Source: Terriglobia bacterium (GTDB lineage Bacteria; Acidobacteriota; Terriglobia; Acidiferrales; UBA7541). From it: DNA of 64,000 nt. The translations under genes were made by a program, and so were the position numbers. Numbering within the stretch: the first letter of the stretch is position 1; every line of letters begins with the position of its first letter. The stretch covers positions 141,387 through 205,386 of the forward strand of contig JAIQFB010000003.1 in the NCBI GenBank assembly GCA_020073485.1, given 5' to 3'. This document shows, piece after piece, positions 45,561 to 54,778 of this stretch. Under the pieces are notes generated by a model, which had not been told where the DNA came from, searched no databases, and saw only the letters and a program-made list of their open reading frames with translations.

Positions 45561-45672
45561 TTGCCGACACGCCCATGCTGTGCGCCTCACAGCGCCCCGG
45601 CAGCGGGGTTTGCCGGGCAAGTTTTCCAGAACCTAGTTCGCGCCATCTCGACCGTGAAATTTAGGAGGGAAA

Positions 45673-46407
45673 ATGCTCAGAGCGGGGCCGGCCAGGAAAG
45701 TGACTATTTCCGTGGGCGAGGACCAGCAGTACCACGGTCACGCTCTATACGCCGCTATTCTGGACTTTCTGTTTTATCGGGGCGTTGCAGGCGCCACGGT
45801 GGTTCGCGGCATCGCCGGATTCGGCGCTGACCACAAGATGCACACGACGCGAATCCTGCGGCTTACTGAAAATCTGCCCGTCAAGATCGAGTTCATCGAA
45901 TCGCCCGAGAAATGCGACGAAGTCCTCCCGAAGCTCCACGAAATGGTTGGATCGGGCTTGATCGAAGTACAGGAAACGCTGATCGTCAAGCCCGAAGAGA
46001 CCCCTTCCAAGAGCGGGCCGCAGGCGCCCTTGCTGCCTGCCAGGCGGGAAGGGAAAGCGAAGTTGATGCGCATTTACATCGGCGAAAACGACAAGTGGCA
46101 CGACAAGCCGTTGTACCAGGCCCTGGTGGAAAGTTTGCGGGCCAACGATATTGCTGGAGTGACCGTTTACCAGGGAATTCTAGGCTATGGCGCCAACCGA
46201 AGAATTCATCAGCAGACGGCTTTAAATCTTTCTCACGACCGCCCCATCATGCTCTCGATTATTGAGATCGAAGAGAAGCTGCGCGCGTTCTTCCCTGTTT
46301 TGGATGACATGGTGAAACAGGGGCTTGTGGTCCTCTCCGACGTGGACATCATCAAGTACTCGCCCGAGATCCCGCCGGCCAGAACCGGGAAAGAGGCCGC
46401 GAAATGA
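45673..46407 (+). CDS. Protein with two tandem DUF190 domains
   Basis: The 244-residue protein repeats the DUF190 fold twice: about 8-110 (VGEDQQYHGHALYAAILDFL) and about 130-235 (IGENDKWHDKPLYQALVESL). The domain is a PII/CutA-like ferredoxin fold and tends to occur beside crcB. A proline-rich linker joins the halves. AGGAGGG precedes the ATG at 45673. It probably senses or binds a small ligand; no catalytic role is known. Confidence 0.9.
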   Translation: MLRAGPARKVTISVGEDQQYHGHALYAAILDFLFYRGVAGATVVRGIAGFGADHKMHTTRILRLTENLPVKIEFIESPEKCDEVLPKLHEMVGSGLIEVQETLIVKPEETPSKSGPQAPLLPARREGKAKLMRIYIGENDKWHDKPLYQALVESLRANDIAGVTVYQGILGYGANRRIHQQTALNLSHDRPIMLSIIEIEEKLRAFFPVLDDMVKQGLVVLSDVDIIKYSPEIPPARTGKEAAK

Positions 46408-46739
46408 AACTGGAAGGGAAAGCCAAAATGGTACGTATCCATTTTGGAGAAAATGACACCTGGAGCGAAAAACCGCTCTACCGGGCCATCGTGGAAAAAT
46501 GCAGGGAGCTGGATATTGCGGGTGCAACGGTGTTTCGCGGGATTGAAGGGTATGGCGCCAGCACATTGATCCACCGGTCGCATCTGTTGTCGTTTTCTTC
46601 CGATGCGCCGGTCATGGTGAGCGTGATTGATTCGGAAGAGAAGATTCAAAAACTGATGCCGTATTTGGAACAAATGATTCACGAAGGCCTGATTGCAATC
46701 TCTGACGTGGAAGTCATCAAGTACGTCCATCAGGATTGA
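46404..46739 (+). CDS. Single-domain DUF190 protein
   Basis: The 111-residue protein is one DUF190 unit (VRIHFGENDTWSEKPLYRAI, then GATVFRGIEGYGAS). It overlaps the preceding gene by 4 nt (ATGA), so the two are translated together. It gives the fluoride operon three DUF190 domains in total, enough for a trimer of PII-like units; the trimer idea is inference. Confidence 0.9.
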   Translation: MKLEGKAKMVRIHFGENDTWSEKPLYRAIVEKCRELDIAGATVFRGIEGYGASTLIHRSHLLSFSSDAPVMVSVIDSEEKIQKLMPYLEQMIHEGLIAISDVEVIKYVHQD

Positions 46740-46863
46740 GCCCGTTCCTAGTGCGACCAAAGGTCGCGGAACATCTGCGCGGACCATTTCGTGAGCCTTG
46801 CGCCGGAACGGTAAGTTGCTGTGGGCCGTTCGTTTACGTAATGGCCCAGACGAGGTGCGAACC

Positions 46864-48654
46864 GTGAGCGGGGTCGGCGGAAGAGAAACGGACCTGAACC
46901 GTCTCGCGGATTTGGCCGCCGAATTCGGAGCGGAACATCTAGCTGTTACAACCAGATTCGTTGCCGCGCGGGTTTCGGAAGGGCGCTTCTACGTTGCTTG
47001 TGTCGGGCAATTCAAGCGCGGCAAATCGACACTGCTCAACGCCTTGGTGGGCCAGGCGATTCTTCCGGCAGGCGTCTTGCCCGTGACATCGGTTCCCACG
47101 ATCCTGCGTCATGGGTCCTCCCTTGCCGCGCGCCTTCGAATGCTGGCCTTCGGGTGGAGAGATATTCCGGCAAATGAAATTGAAGAATATATCTCCGAGA
47201 GCAAGAATCCGGAAAACGTGAAAGGGATCGAGGCGCTGGAGATTTTCGTTCCGTGTCCGTTGCTGGCTTCCGGAATGTGCCTGGTCGACACTCCGGGGCT
47301 CGGTTCGCCATTCAGTGGCAACACGAAATCGACACGGGAATTTATTCCACAGATGGATGCAGTCTTGTTTATCGTGGGCGCCGATCCGCCGATATCGGGA
47401 GAAGAGATTGCCCTTGCGGAAAATGTCGCCCGCCAAACGCGCGAAATCATTTTCGTTCTGAATAAAGCGGATCGCGTAAGCGAGGAGGATCTTTCCGCAT
47501 CCGCCGCGTTTGCCCGGCAGTTGCTCGAATCACGGCTTGGGCGCGCCATCCCCAAAATATTTGAGGTCAGCGCCCTCGAACGGCTGCAGCGCCGCGGCCC
47601 TGAGAGGGACTGGCCGAAATTGCAGCAGGTACTCGAACAATTGGTTCAGCAATCGGGAAGCGATTTGGTTCGTGACGCCTCCGACCGGGCTGTCCGGCGC
47701 GCCGCTGCGCATTTGGCCGCGGCGATCGGGGAAAATCGGCGCGCGTTGCAACGGCCTCTCGAGGAATCGGAATCCCGCATCAAGGAGTTACGGCTGACCG
47801 TGGAGAGGGCAGGTGCGGCGCTGCAGGATTTGAGCGCATTGCTCGGCGCGGAACACGAGCGTGTATCGCGCGCGATTGCCGAGCGGCGAAAGCTCTTCCT
47901 GGACAAGACCAAAGGCGTTGCGCGGGACGAATTGCGCAGACAGTTCCCGTTGGCAAAACATCCCCGCAATGGGCCCGTTTATCGGCGAGAGGTCATGCGC
48001 CTGGCGCAAGAAATTGCTCGCGCCACGCTGGTCCCCTGGCTGGAAGTGGAGGAGAGGGAGACCCGGGAATCATTCCGCAATGCCATGCGGCGCTTCGGTG
48101 AAATGGGGAACGATTTTCTGCGCAGCTTGAGCAAAATGGAGCTTCTCGGCGCGGCTGATGATCCGCGCATACCGGTTTCCGAGCCGAGCTTGCAATCGAA
48201 ATCCCAATTTCAATTCCATGTGATTGAACGGGTTGCGGCGCCGGCCTCGCCGCTCCTATTTGCGGCGGATTTAATTTGCGGCGTTCTTGGTTTACTCGCA
48301 AAAATCAGGCGCGAAGCGGAGGAATTTCTGGAGCTACTGCTCGAAGTGAATACCGCCAGGGTACAGAGTGATTTTGACGAGCGCCTTCGCGAAAGCCGCA
48401 GAAGCCTGGAGACGGAGATCAGAGCACTTCTGCAAGAGACAATGAGCACGGGCGAGAGCGCGTTGGCGCGCGCGCGGGCGGCACAGGTTTCCGGTGCGGC
48501 CGCAGTGCAGGGTTTGCTTACCCATCTCGATGAGATCGAGTGCGAAATTCAAGCCATCACGATTTTACACGGTGACACCGGAAGACAGTCTTCAGACACG
48601 TCCGAGCCGAATCGGACCGATGAGCAAGCGCGCATTTCCGCGAAGAGGAATTAG
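46864..48654 (+). CDS. Bacterial dynamin-like GTPase
   Basis: The 596-residue protein has an N-terminal GTPase with G1 GQFKRGKST (48-56), G2 Thr75, G3 DTPG (142-145) and G4 NKAD (200-203). A long helical stalk follows, with a hydrophobic segment AAPASPLLFAADLICGVLGLL near 460-480 that could insert in membrane. This matches bacterial dynamin-like proteins that remodel or repair membranes. It lies 124 nt after the DUF190 gene in the same direction. The GTG at 46864 has GAGGTG upstream; a TTG at 46798 is also in frame. Confidence 0.85.
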   Translation: MSGVGGRETDLNRLADLAAEFGAEHLAVTTRFVAARVSEGRFYVACVGQFKRGKSTLLNALVGQAILPAGVLPVTSVPTILRHGSSLAARLRMLAFGWRDIPANEIEEYISESKNPENVKGIEALEIFVPCPLLASGMCLVDTPGLGSPFSGNTKSTREFIPQMDAVLFIVGADPPISGEEIALAENVARQTREIIFVLNKADRVSEEDLSASAAFARQLLESRLGRAIPKIFEVSALERLQRRGPERDWPKLQQVLEQLVQQSGSDLVRDASDRAVRRAAAHLAAAIGENRRALQRPLEESESRIKELRLTVERAGAALQDLSALLGAEHERVSRAIAERRKLFLDKTKGVARDELRRQFPLAKHPRNGPVYRREVMRLAQEIARATLVPWLEVEERETRESFRNAMRRFGEMGNDFLRSLSKMELLGAADDPRIPVSEPSLQSKSQFQFHVIERVAAPASPLLFAADLICGVLGLLAKIRREAEEFLELLLEVNTARVQSDFDERLRESRRSLETEIRALLQETMSTGESALARARAAQVSGAAAVQGLLTHLDEIECEIQAITILHGDTGRQSSDTSEPNRTDEQARISAKRN

Positions 48655-49012
48655 GTCCCGTGTGTTCAACGTGGTTTCCACGCCCCTATACAATTTGGGC
48701 ATTCCGCGCAAATGTTGAGCGCAATTCCGATCTCTAATCCGCCAAAATAATGCGAACCGCTGGTAAATCCTTCATTCCCGCCCATTTGGGTGGGGTTTCG
48801 GCGCTTGATTCTTTCCAACGCGTATATGAAAATGAAATGGTGCCATCCGGAATGTGGTTGGCATTCCGGGCCGAGGGAATTTCGCCGCAGCAAGTCCTGA
48901 TCGCGCGCGGCTGGCGCAATGAATTTTAAAATCGCTTCCGCACTGCCGGAGAGGCCGCGAATCCGCGGCGTAATCTCGCGGCAGCGGCCAAATCGCTGGA
49001 GGATGGGGAATA
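48655..49012. other. Gap between the dynamin-like gene and the CxxCH protein
   Basis: Apart from the small reading frame at 48750-48929 I see no gene, promoter or repeat here. Confidence 0.4.
48750..48929 (+). CDS. Possible 59-residue protein
   Basis: The frame from the ATG at 48750 reads as plausible protein with an amphipathic C-terminal end (PSGMWLAFRAEGISPQQV). No ribosome site is seen and no family is recognised. It could be a remnant or a chance frame. Confidence 0.25.
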   Translation: MRTAGKSFIPAHLGGVSALDSFQRVYENEMVPSGMWLAFRAEGISPQQVLIARGWRNEF

Positions 49013-49828
49013 GTGGGCACTCAACGTCATAGTTTCGCTCGAACCGCGGTACTTCTGTCGCTTCTTGCCCTGATCCTCGGCCTGTCCATCCTGGCGGCGC
49101 CCCCGGCGGGAATGGCTCAAAACGGATTTGCCGCGCGGACCGATTTTGCAAGTCCCCGGCTTCATACAAGCTTCACAATTCAGGCCGCCAATGCGGCGGC
49201 TGCGCAAGATGCAGCGCAAACCGCGCCTCCGGCGCCCACCCCCGCGCAACCCATAAAGGTGGAGTTGCCCGACGGTGACGGAAAGGCCATGGCCACGGAA
49301 TTTTGCCAGGATTGCCACCGCCTGACGAATTTGACCAAGTCGCACAAATCCAAGGACGACTGGTCGGAAACGGTGCAGACGATGATGGACCGCGGCGCTC
49401 GTTTGCCGCAGGAAAGCGTTGACACCCTCGTCCAGTATCTGGCCAAGAATTTCCCGCCCAAAACGGACACTCCGGCCCCCGATGCCCAGGCGGCTCCTGC
49501 CGCCCCGGCGCCTGCCGCTTCCACGGCCGCTGCGCCCGCGCAAGCCAAGATAGTGGAATTGCCGGACGGCGACGGCAAAGCGATTGCCGAGGAAAATTGC
49601 CAGGCCTGCCACCGGCTCACGAATTTAGTAAAGGCGCATAAGTCGCTCGATGAATGGCACGATACGGTGCAGTTGATGATGGATCGCGGAGCCAATATTC
49701 AGCCGGACCAAGTGGACACGCTGGTCCATTACCTGGCCAAGAATTTCGGCCCCTTGCCGGCCGACGCCGGAACCGGCGCTGCTTCGTCCGGCGGCGGCGC
49801 GCCGAATACGTCTTCGCCCGCGCAATAG
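49013..49828 (+). CDS. Secreted protein with two CxxCH haem-binding repeats
   Basis: The 271-residue protein has a signal peptide or anchor (about 10-35). Two homologous units each contain VELPDGDGKA, a CxxCH motif (98-102 CQDCH and 196-200 CQACH), a DRGA block and a VDTLVxYLAKNF end. An Ala/Pro-rich linker joins them. It looks like a duplicated small cytochrome c of the quinohaemoprotein type, so it probably carries electrons in the periplasm. The ends of the protein are low-complexity. GTG start at 49013. Confidence 0.82.
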   Translation: MGTQRHSFARTAVLLSLLALILGLSILAAPPAGMAQNGFAARTDFASPRLHTSFTIQAANAAAAQDAAQTAPPAPTPAQPIKVELPDGDGKAMATEFCQDCHRLTNLTKSHKSKDDWSETVQTMMDRGARLPQESVDTLVQYLAKNFPPKTDTPAPDAQAAPAAPAPAASTAAAPAQAKIVELPDGDGKAIAEENCQACHRLTNLVKAHKSLDEWHDTVQLMMDRGANIQPDQVDTLVHYLAKNFGPLPADAGTGAASSGGGAPNTSSPAQ

Positions 49829-50052
49829 AGGCTTTCCTCCAGGGCAAGATTCCTTCCCTGGAAGTGTCCGCTTGACGGAAGATCCTGCCCGCACTCGCTC
49901 TTTCGAGGGCCGTGGCACTTCCGGTCATTTCAGCCACAGCTTGCGCTGTTCGGTCCTCCGTGCGAAAATTGCAAACCGCCCCGTCCGCAAGGCGCTCCAT
50001 GAAAAGAAGCCTTTTCCTGGTCCTTCACGGGCCTGCGAGTGTGGCTCGATTT

Positions 50053-50127
50053 GGCGATATCGTCTAAGGGTTAGGACGTGGCCCTCTCAAGGCCAAAATC
50101 CGGGTTCGAATCCCGGTATCGCTACCA
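50053..50127 (+). tRNA. tRNA-Glu (anticodon CTC)
   Basis: The 75-nt sequence folds as a cloverleaf. The acceptor stem GGCGATA pairs with TATCGCT (first pair G-U), the anticodon loop CTCTCAA gives CTC, the T-arm is CCGGG-TTCGAAT-CCCGG, and the 3' CCA is encoded. The D-arm has the AAGGGTTAGGAC pattern. Confidence 0.95.
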
Positions 50128-50264
50128 AAGCAACGGACCTCATACTCCGGGCGTTCCGTTCCCTGAGGGCGTTCAAGCTCCCCGGCGTGTCGCGAAACCC
50201 GGATAGCGCCGAATGCGTCAATACAATTGGGCGAATACAATTCATATAAACTGATAGGACGAAT

Positions 50265-51662
50265 ATGGCCATTCCTAATCCGGCACCGAATCATGAGTTG
50301 CGATCTCCGACGGACTTACATCCCAGCGCCAGCGGTGGCGATCAACCGAAGAGTAAGGGTTGGCTGTGGATCCTCGTCCTGATTGTGGTCGCTGTCGGTG
50401 GATATTATTTCTATAAGTCCCGCGGATCGGCCGAGAGCAAGGCGGCGCCGGCGCCGGGCGCCAGGGGAGCGCTGGGTCCCGTGTCGGTTGCGGTGGTACC
50501 CGCGCTCAAGCAGGATGTTCCCTACTATCTTTCCGGGCTGGGATCGGTCACGCCCTTCAACACCGTCACCGTGAAGAGCCGAGTGGACGGGCAACTGCTT
50601 AAAGTGAATTTCAAGGAAGGGCAGTTTGTGCGCGAAGGCGACCTGCTCGCGGAGATCGACCCGCGCCCTTTTCAAGTGGCTTTGGAGCAGATGGAAGGGC
50701 AGCTGGCGCGGGATCAGGCGCAGTTGAACAATGCGCGGGTGGATTTTGGACGCTATGACGAGTTGCATAAAGAAGGCGTCGTGGCACAACAGCAGGTGGA
50801 CACGCAGAAAGCAACCGTGGGCCAGCTGGAAGGTGCCATTCGCGCCGACCAGGCTCAGATCGACAATGAAAAGCTGCAGCTGGTCTATTGCAAGATCACG
50901 GCTCCCCTGAGCGGGCGCGTGGGATTGCGGCTGGTGGATCAGGGCAACATGATTCATGCCTCGGACCCGACCGGCCTGGTGGTCATCACGCAGGTCCAGC
51001 CCATCGCCACTCTGTTTACGCTGCCGGAAGACAGTCTCCAGGACGTGATTCAACACATGAAGAGCGAGGAACTGGGAGTGGAGGCTTACAGCCGCGACGA
51101 TCAGACGAAACTGGCCACCGGCAAACTGGTCACCGTGGATAACCAGATCGACCCCACCACCGGAACCGTTCGATTCAAGGCTGTATTTGAGAACCACGAT
51201 CTTTCGCTCTGGCCGAATCAGTTCGTCAACATTCGCCTGATGCTGGCCGTGCGCAAGAACGCCATCGTGATTCCCTTGGCCGCGGTTCAGCGCGGCACGC
51301 AGGGCTCCTACGTGTATACGGTGACCAACGGCCACGCAAATATGCAACCTGTGAAGGTGGACTTGACCCAGGGCAACATCTCGCTGATCGCCAGCGGCGT
51401 CGCGGCCGGAGATCAAGTGGTCGTAGACGGGCAGGACCGTCTGCAGCCCGGCGCTCCCGTCGAAGTTCACAGCAGCTCGCCGAACAGCAGTCCGGGCGGA
51501 TCCGGTGGCGTAACACCCGGTGGGAACCGGCAAGGCGGCCCCAATGGTGGCGCGGGCGGCGGCCGTAGGCAGGGTGGTGGTGGAGGGGCAGACTCGCCGG
51601 CAGGATCAGGCCAGGGGCAAGGCCAAGGCGGGCACAAACAAGGGCAGGGAAAGCAAGGCTGA
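50265..51662 (+). CDS. mdtA: RND efflux periplasmic adaptor (MdtA-type)
   Basis: The 465-residue adaptor has one N-terminal helix (about 32-48). It has a lipoyl half-motif ([20 protein letters not shown]), a helical hairpin (about 140-210), the second lipoyl half ([13 protein letters not shown]) and beta-barrel domains. The last 60 residues are Gly/Gln/Ser-rich, unusual for the family. It is the first gene of the mdtABC-type operon; its stop overlaps the next start (TGATG). Confidence 0.93.
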   Translation: MAIPNPAPNHELRSPTDLHPSASGGDQPKSKGWLWILVLIVVAVGGYYFYKSRGSAESKAAPAPGARGALGPVSVAVVPALKQDVPYYLSGLGSVTPFNTVTVKSRVDGQLLKVNFKEGQFVREGDLLAEIDPRPFQVALEQMEGQLARDQAQLNNARVDFGRYDELHKEGVVAQQQVDTQKATVGQLEGAIRADQAQIDNEKLQLVYCKITAPLSGRVGLRLVDQGNMIHASDPTGLVVITQVQPIATLFTLPEDSLQDVIQHMKSEELGVEAYSRDDQTKLATGKLVTVDNQIDPTTGTVRFKAVFENHDLSLWPNQFVNIRLMLAVRKNAIVIPLAAVQRGTQGSYVYTVTNGHANMQPVKVDLTQGNISLIASGVAAGDQVVVDGQDRLQPGAPVEVHSSSPNSSPGGSGGVTPGGNRQGGPNGGAGGGRRQGGGGGADSPAGSGQGQGQGGHKQGQGKQG

Positions 51663-54600
51663 TGAATCCGTCCAAGCCATTTATTCTCCGTCCGGTCGCG
51701 ACGTCTCTGTTGATGGCCGGAATTTTACTGGCTGGAGCGGTGGCTTACCGGCAACTTCCGGTTTCCGCGCTTCCCCAGGTGGATTACCCGACGATCCAGG
51801 TCCTCACCTTTTATCCGGGCGCAAGCCCCACGGTGATGGCTTCCTCGGTGACCACTCCCCTGGAGCGGCAATTCGGACAGGTGCCCGGCCTCAACCAGAT
51901 GACATCCACCAGTTCGTTTGGGGCGTCGCTCATCACGCTGCAATTTGTTCTGGACCTGAATATCGACGTGGCTGAGCAGCAGGTCCAGGCCGCCATCAAC
52001 GCAGCGACCACGTTTTTGCCGACGAACCTTCCCAATCCGCCGATCTATAGCAAAACGAATCCTGCCGATACTCCCGTGCTTACGCTGGCGCTGACGTCCG
52101 ATTCGCTCCCGCTGACCAAACTCGAGGACATGGCCGACACGGTGCTGTCCCAGAAGATTTCGCAGTTACCCGGCGTGGGCTTGGTGAGCATCAGCGGCGG
52201 GCAAAAGCCCGCCGTGCGGATTCAGGCGAACCCGACCGCGTTGGCCTCCTACGGCTTGAGCCTCGAAGATTTGCGCACGGCGCTCGCCCAGGCGAACGTC
52301 AACCAGGCCAAGGGCAACTTGGATGGGCCCCGGCAGGCGTTCACCATCTGGGCCAACGACCAGCTGCTGACCAGCGACTCCTACAAGCCCATCGTCATTA
52401 CTTATAAGAATGGCGCGCCCGTCCGGATCATGGACGTAGCCAACGTCATCGACAGCGCGGAAAACGTGAAACTGGCGGCGTGGCAAAACGACCGGCCCGC
52501 CGTGATCGTCAACATCCAGCGGCAGCCCGGCGCGAACATCATCAACGTGGTGGACCGCATCCAGAATCTTTTGCCGCAGTTAAAGGCGTCGCTGCCGAGT
52601 TCGGTGCGGGTCGAGATTCTGACCGACCGCACCACCACCATTCGTGCATCCGTCGCGGACGTGCAGTTCGAGTTGATGCTGACCGTGGCGCTGGTCGTGC
52701 TCGTGATTTTCCTGTTCCTGCGCAGCCTGGCGGCGACGGCGATTCCCAGCGTGGCCGTTCCGCTTTCGCTGGTGGGCACGTTCGGCGTGATGTACCTGCT
52801 CGGCTACAGCCTCGACAACTTATCGCTAATGGCGCTCACGATTTCCACCGGGTTCGTGGTCGACGACGCCATCGTGATGATCGAGAACATCACGCGGTAC
52901 ATCGAAGAGGGCGAGTCTCCGATGCAGGCCGCGTTGAAAGGCTCCGAGCAGATCGGCTTCACGATTCTCTCTCTGACCGTATCGCTGATCGCCGTGCTGA
53001 TTCCGCTGCTGTTCATGCAGGACGTCGTGGGGCGGCTGTTCCGCGAATTCGCGGTCACCTTGAGCGTAACGATCCTAGTGTCGGCGGTTGTGTCCCTGAC
53101 GCTGACTCCGATGATGTGCTCGAAAATTTTGCGCCACCAGAAAGACGCGGACAAGAGCTGGTTCTACAAAGCTTCCGAGGATTCGCTCAACTGGATCATC
53201 GACCGCTACGCCGTGATCCTGCGGTTTGTGCTGAAGCACCAGCCGGCCACGCTGGTCGTGACCGTCGGCACGCTGGCGCTCACCATCTTCTTGTTCCTGG
53301 TTATTCCCAAGGGCTTTTTCCCAGTGCAGGATACCGGTGTGATTTTGGGCGTTTCCGAAGCTCCGGCAACGCTTTCTTTTTCCGCGCTGGCGGAGCGGCA
53401 GCAGGCCCTGGCGAAAGCGGTTTTGAAGGATCCGGACGTGGTCAGCCTGTCGTCGTTTATTGGGATCGACGGCGCCAACATGCTGCCGAATAGCGGACGC
53501 ATCCAGATCAATTTAAAACCCCGCGAGGAAAGAAAAGAAGACGCGCCGACCATCATTCGCCGCCTGCAAACGGAAATTGCCGACGTAAAGGGAATTAGTC
53601 TCTATATGCAGCCGGTGCAGGACCTGACCGTGGAGGACCGCATTAGCCGCACGCAGTATCAATACACGATGGAAGATGCGGACGGAGCGGAACTTGCCGT
53701 GTGGGCGCCAAAGCTGGTGGATAAACTGCGGAACCTTTCGCAATTGACCGACGTGGCCAGCGACCAGCAGGAACGAGGCATGCAGGCCACGCTCACCATC
53801 GATCGCGACACCGCGTCTCGGCTAGGAATTCTGCCGCAAACCATCGATGACACCCTATATGACGCGTTCGGCCAGCGGCAGGTCTCCACGATTTTCACGC
53901 AGCTCAACCAGTATCACGTGATTCTCGAAGCGAATCCGGATTTTCAGCAGAACCCGGACGCCCTGAAAAATATTTACGTTCATTCTTCCAACGGCATGCA
54001 AGTTCCATTGAGCGCCTTCACGCAATACACTTCGGAGATGACTCCGATCGCCGTGAACCACCAGGGTCAATTCCCGGTCGTGACGCTTTCCTTCAACCTG
54101 GCGCAGGGCGTTTCTCTCGGACAAGCCGTTGACGCGATCAAAGCGGCGCAACAGGACATCGGATTGCCCGCCAGCGTTCATGCGGGGTTCCAGGGCACGG
54201 CGCAGGCTTTCCAGGCGTCTCTGGCGAACGAACCGATTCTCGTTCTGGCCGCGCTGGTGACCGTCTACATCGTTCTGGGCGTGCTCTATGAAAGCTACAT
54301 TCACCCCATCACCATTCTTTCCACGCTGCCTTCGGCCGGAGTCGGCGCGCTGCTGGCCCTGCTCATTACACGGGTCGATTTCAGCGTCATTGCGCTCATA
54401 GGCATCATCCTGCTGATCGGTATCGTGCAGAAAAACGCCATTATGATGATCGACTTTGCCCTCGAAGCCGAGCGCAAGGAAGGCAAGCCTCCGCTCGAAG
54501 CGATTTATCAGGCCTGCCTGCTGCGCTTCCGGCCCATTCTGATGACCACCATGGCGGCCATGCTCGGCGGTTTGCCGCTGGCCCTGGGCGGCGGCACCGG

Positions 54601-54772
54601 CGCGGAATTGCGCAAGCCGCTGGGCATCGCCATCGTCGGCGGATTGATTTTCAGCCAGGCGCTCACTCTGTTTACCACTCCCGTCGTCTACCTGGCCTTT
54701 GACCGGCTGGCCAAACGTATCGGCCACGGCGCGGTCGAACGTGCTACCCCAGCCAATGCCCCAGCGGACTAG
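51662..54772 (+). CDS. mdtB: RND efflux pump, inner-membrane subunit (MdtB-type)
   Basis: The 1036-residue proton-driven pump has two repeats of six membrane helices and large periplasmic loops. Conserved helix-4 acidic residues are in [13 protein letters not shown], and the motif [15 protein letters not shown] is near 925. It pairs with the closely related pump encoded 6 nt downstream; in E. coli, MdtB and MdtC form a mixed trimer that exports bile salts and other drugs. No outer-membrane channel gene is nearby. Confidence 0.93.
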   Translation: MNPSKPFILRPVATSLLMAGILLAGAVAYRQLPVSALPQVDYPTIQVLTFYPGASPTVMASSVTTPLERQFGQVPGLNQMTSTSSFGASLITLQFVLDLNIDVAEQQVQAAINAATTFLPTNLPNPPIYSKTNPADTPVLTLALTSDSLPLTKLEDMADTVLSQKISQLPGVGLVSISGGQKPAVRIQANPTALASYGLSLEDLRTALAQANVNQAKGNLDGPRQAFTIWANDQLLTSDSYKPIVITYKNGAPVRIMDVANVIDSAENVKLAAWQNDRPAVIVNIQRQPGANIINVVDRIQNLLPQLKASLPSSVRVEILTDRTTTIRASVADVQFELMLTVALVVLVIFLFLRSLAATAIPSVAVPLSLVGTFGVMYLLGYSLDNLSLMALTISTGFVVDDAIVMIENITRYIEEGESPMQAALKGSEQIGFTILSLTVSLIAVLIPLLFMQDVVGRLFREFAVTLSVTILVSAVVSLTLTPMMCSKILRHQKDADKSWFYKASEDSLNWIIDRYAVILRFVLKHQPATLVVTVGTLALTIFLFLVIPKGFFPVQDTGVILGVSEAPATLSFSALAERQQALAKAVLKDPDVVSLSSFIGIDGANMLPNSGRIQINLKPREERKEDAPTIIRRLQTEIADVKGISLYMQPVQDLTVEDRISRTQYQYTMEDADGAELAVWAPKLVDKLRNLSQLTDVASDQQERGMQATLTIDRDTASRLGILPQTIDDTLYDAFGQRQVSTIFTQLNQYHVILEANPDFQQNPDALKNIYVHSSNGMQVPLSAFTQYTSEMTPIAVNHQGQFPVVTLSFNLAQGVSLGQAVDAIKAAQQDIGLPASVHAGFQGTAQAFQASLANEPILVLAALVTVYIVLGVLYESYIHPITILSTLPSAGVGALLALLITRVDFSVIALIGIILLIGIVQKNAIMMIDFALEAERKEGKPPLEAIYQACLLRFRPILMTTMAAMLGGLPLALGGGTGAELRKPLGIAIVGGLIFSQALTLFTTPVVYLAFDRLAKRIGHGAVERATPANAPAD

Positions 54773-54778
54773 CAGCAC

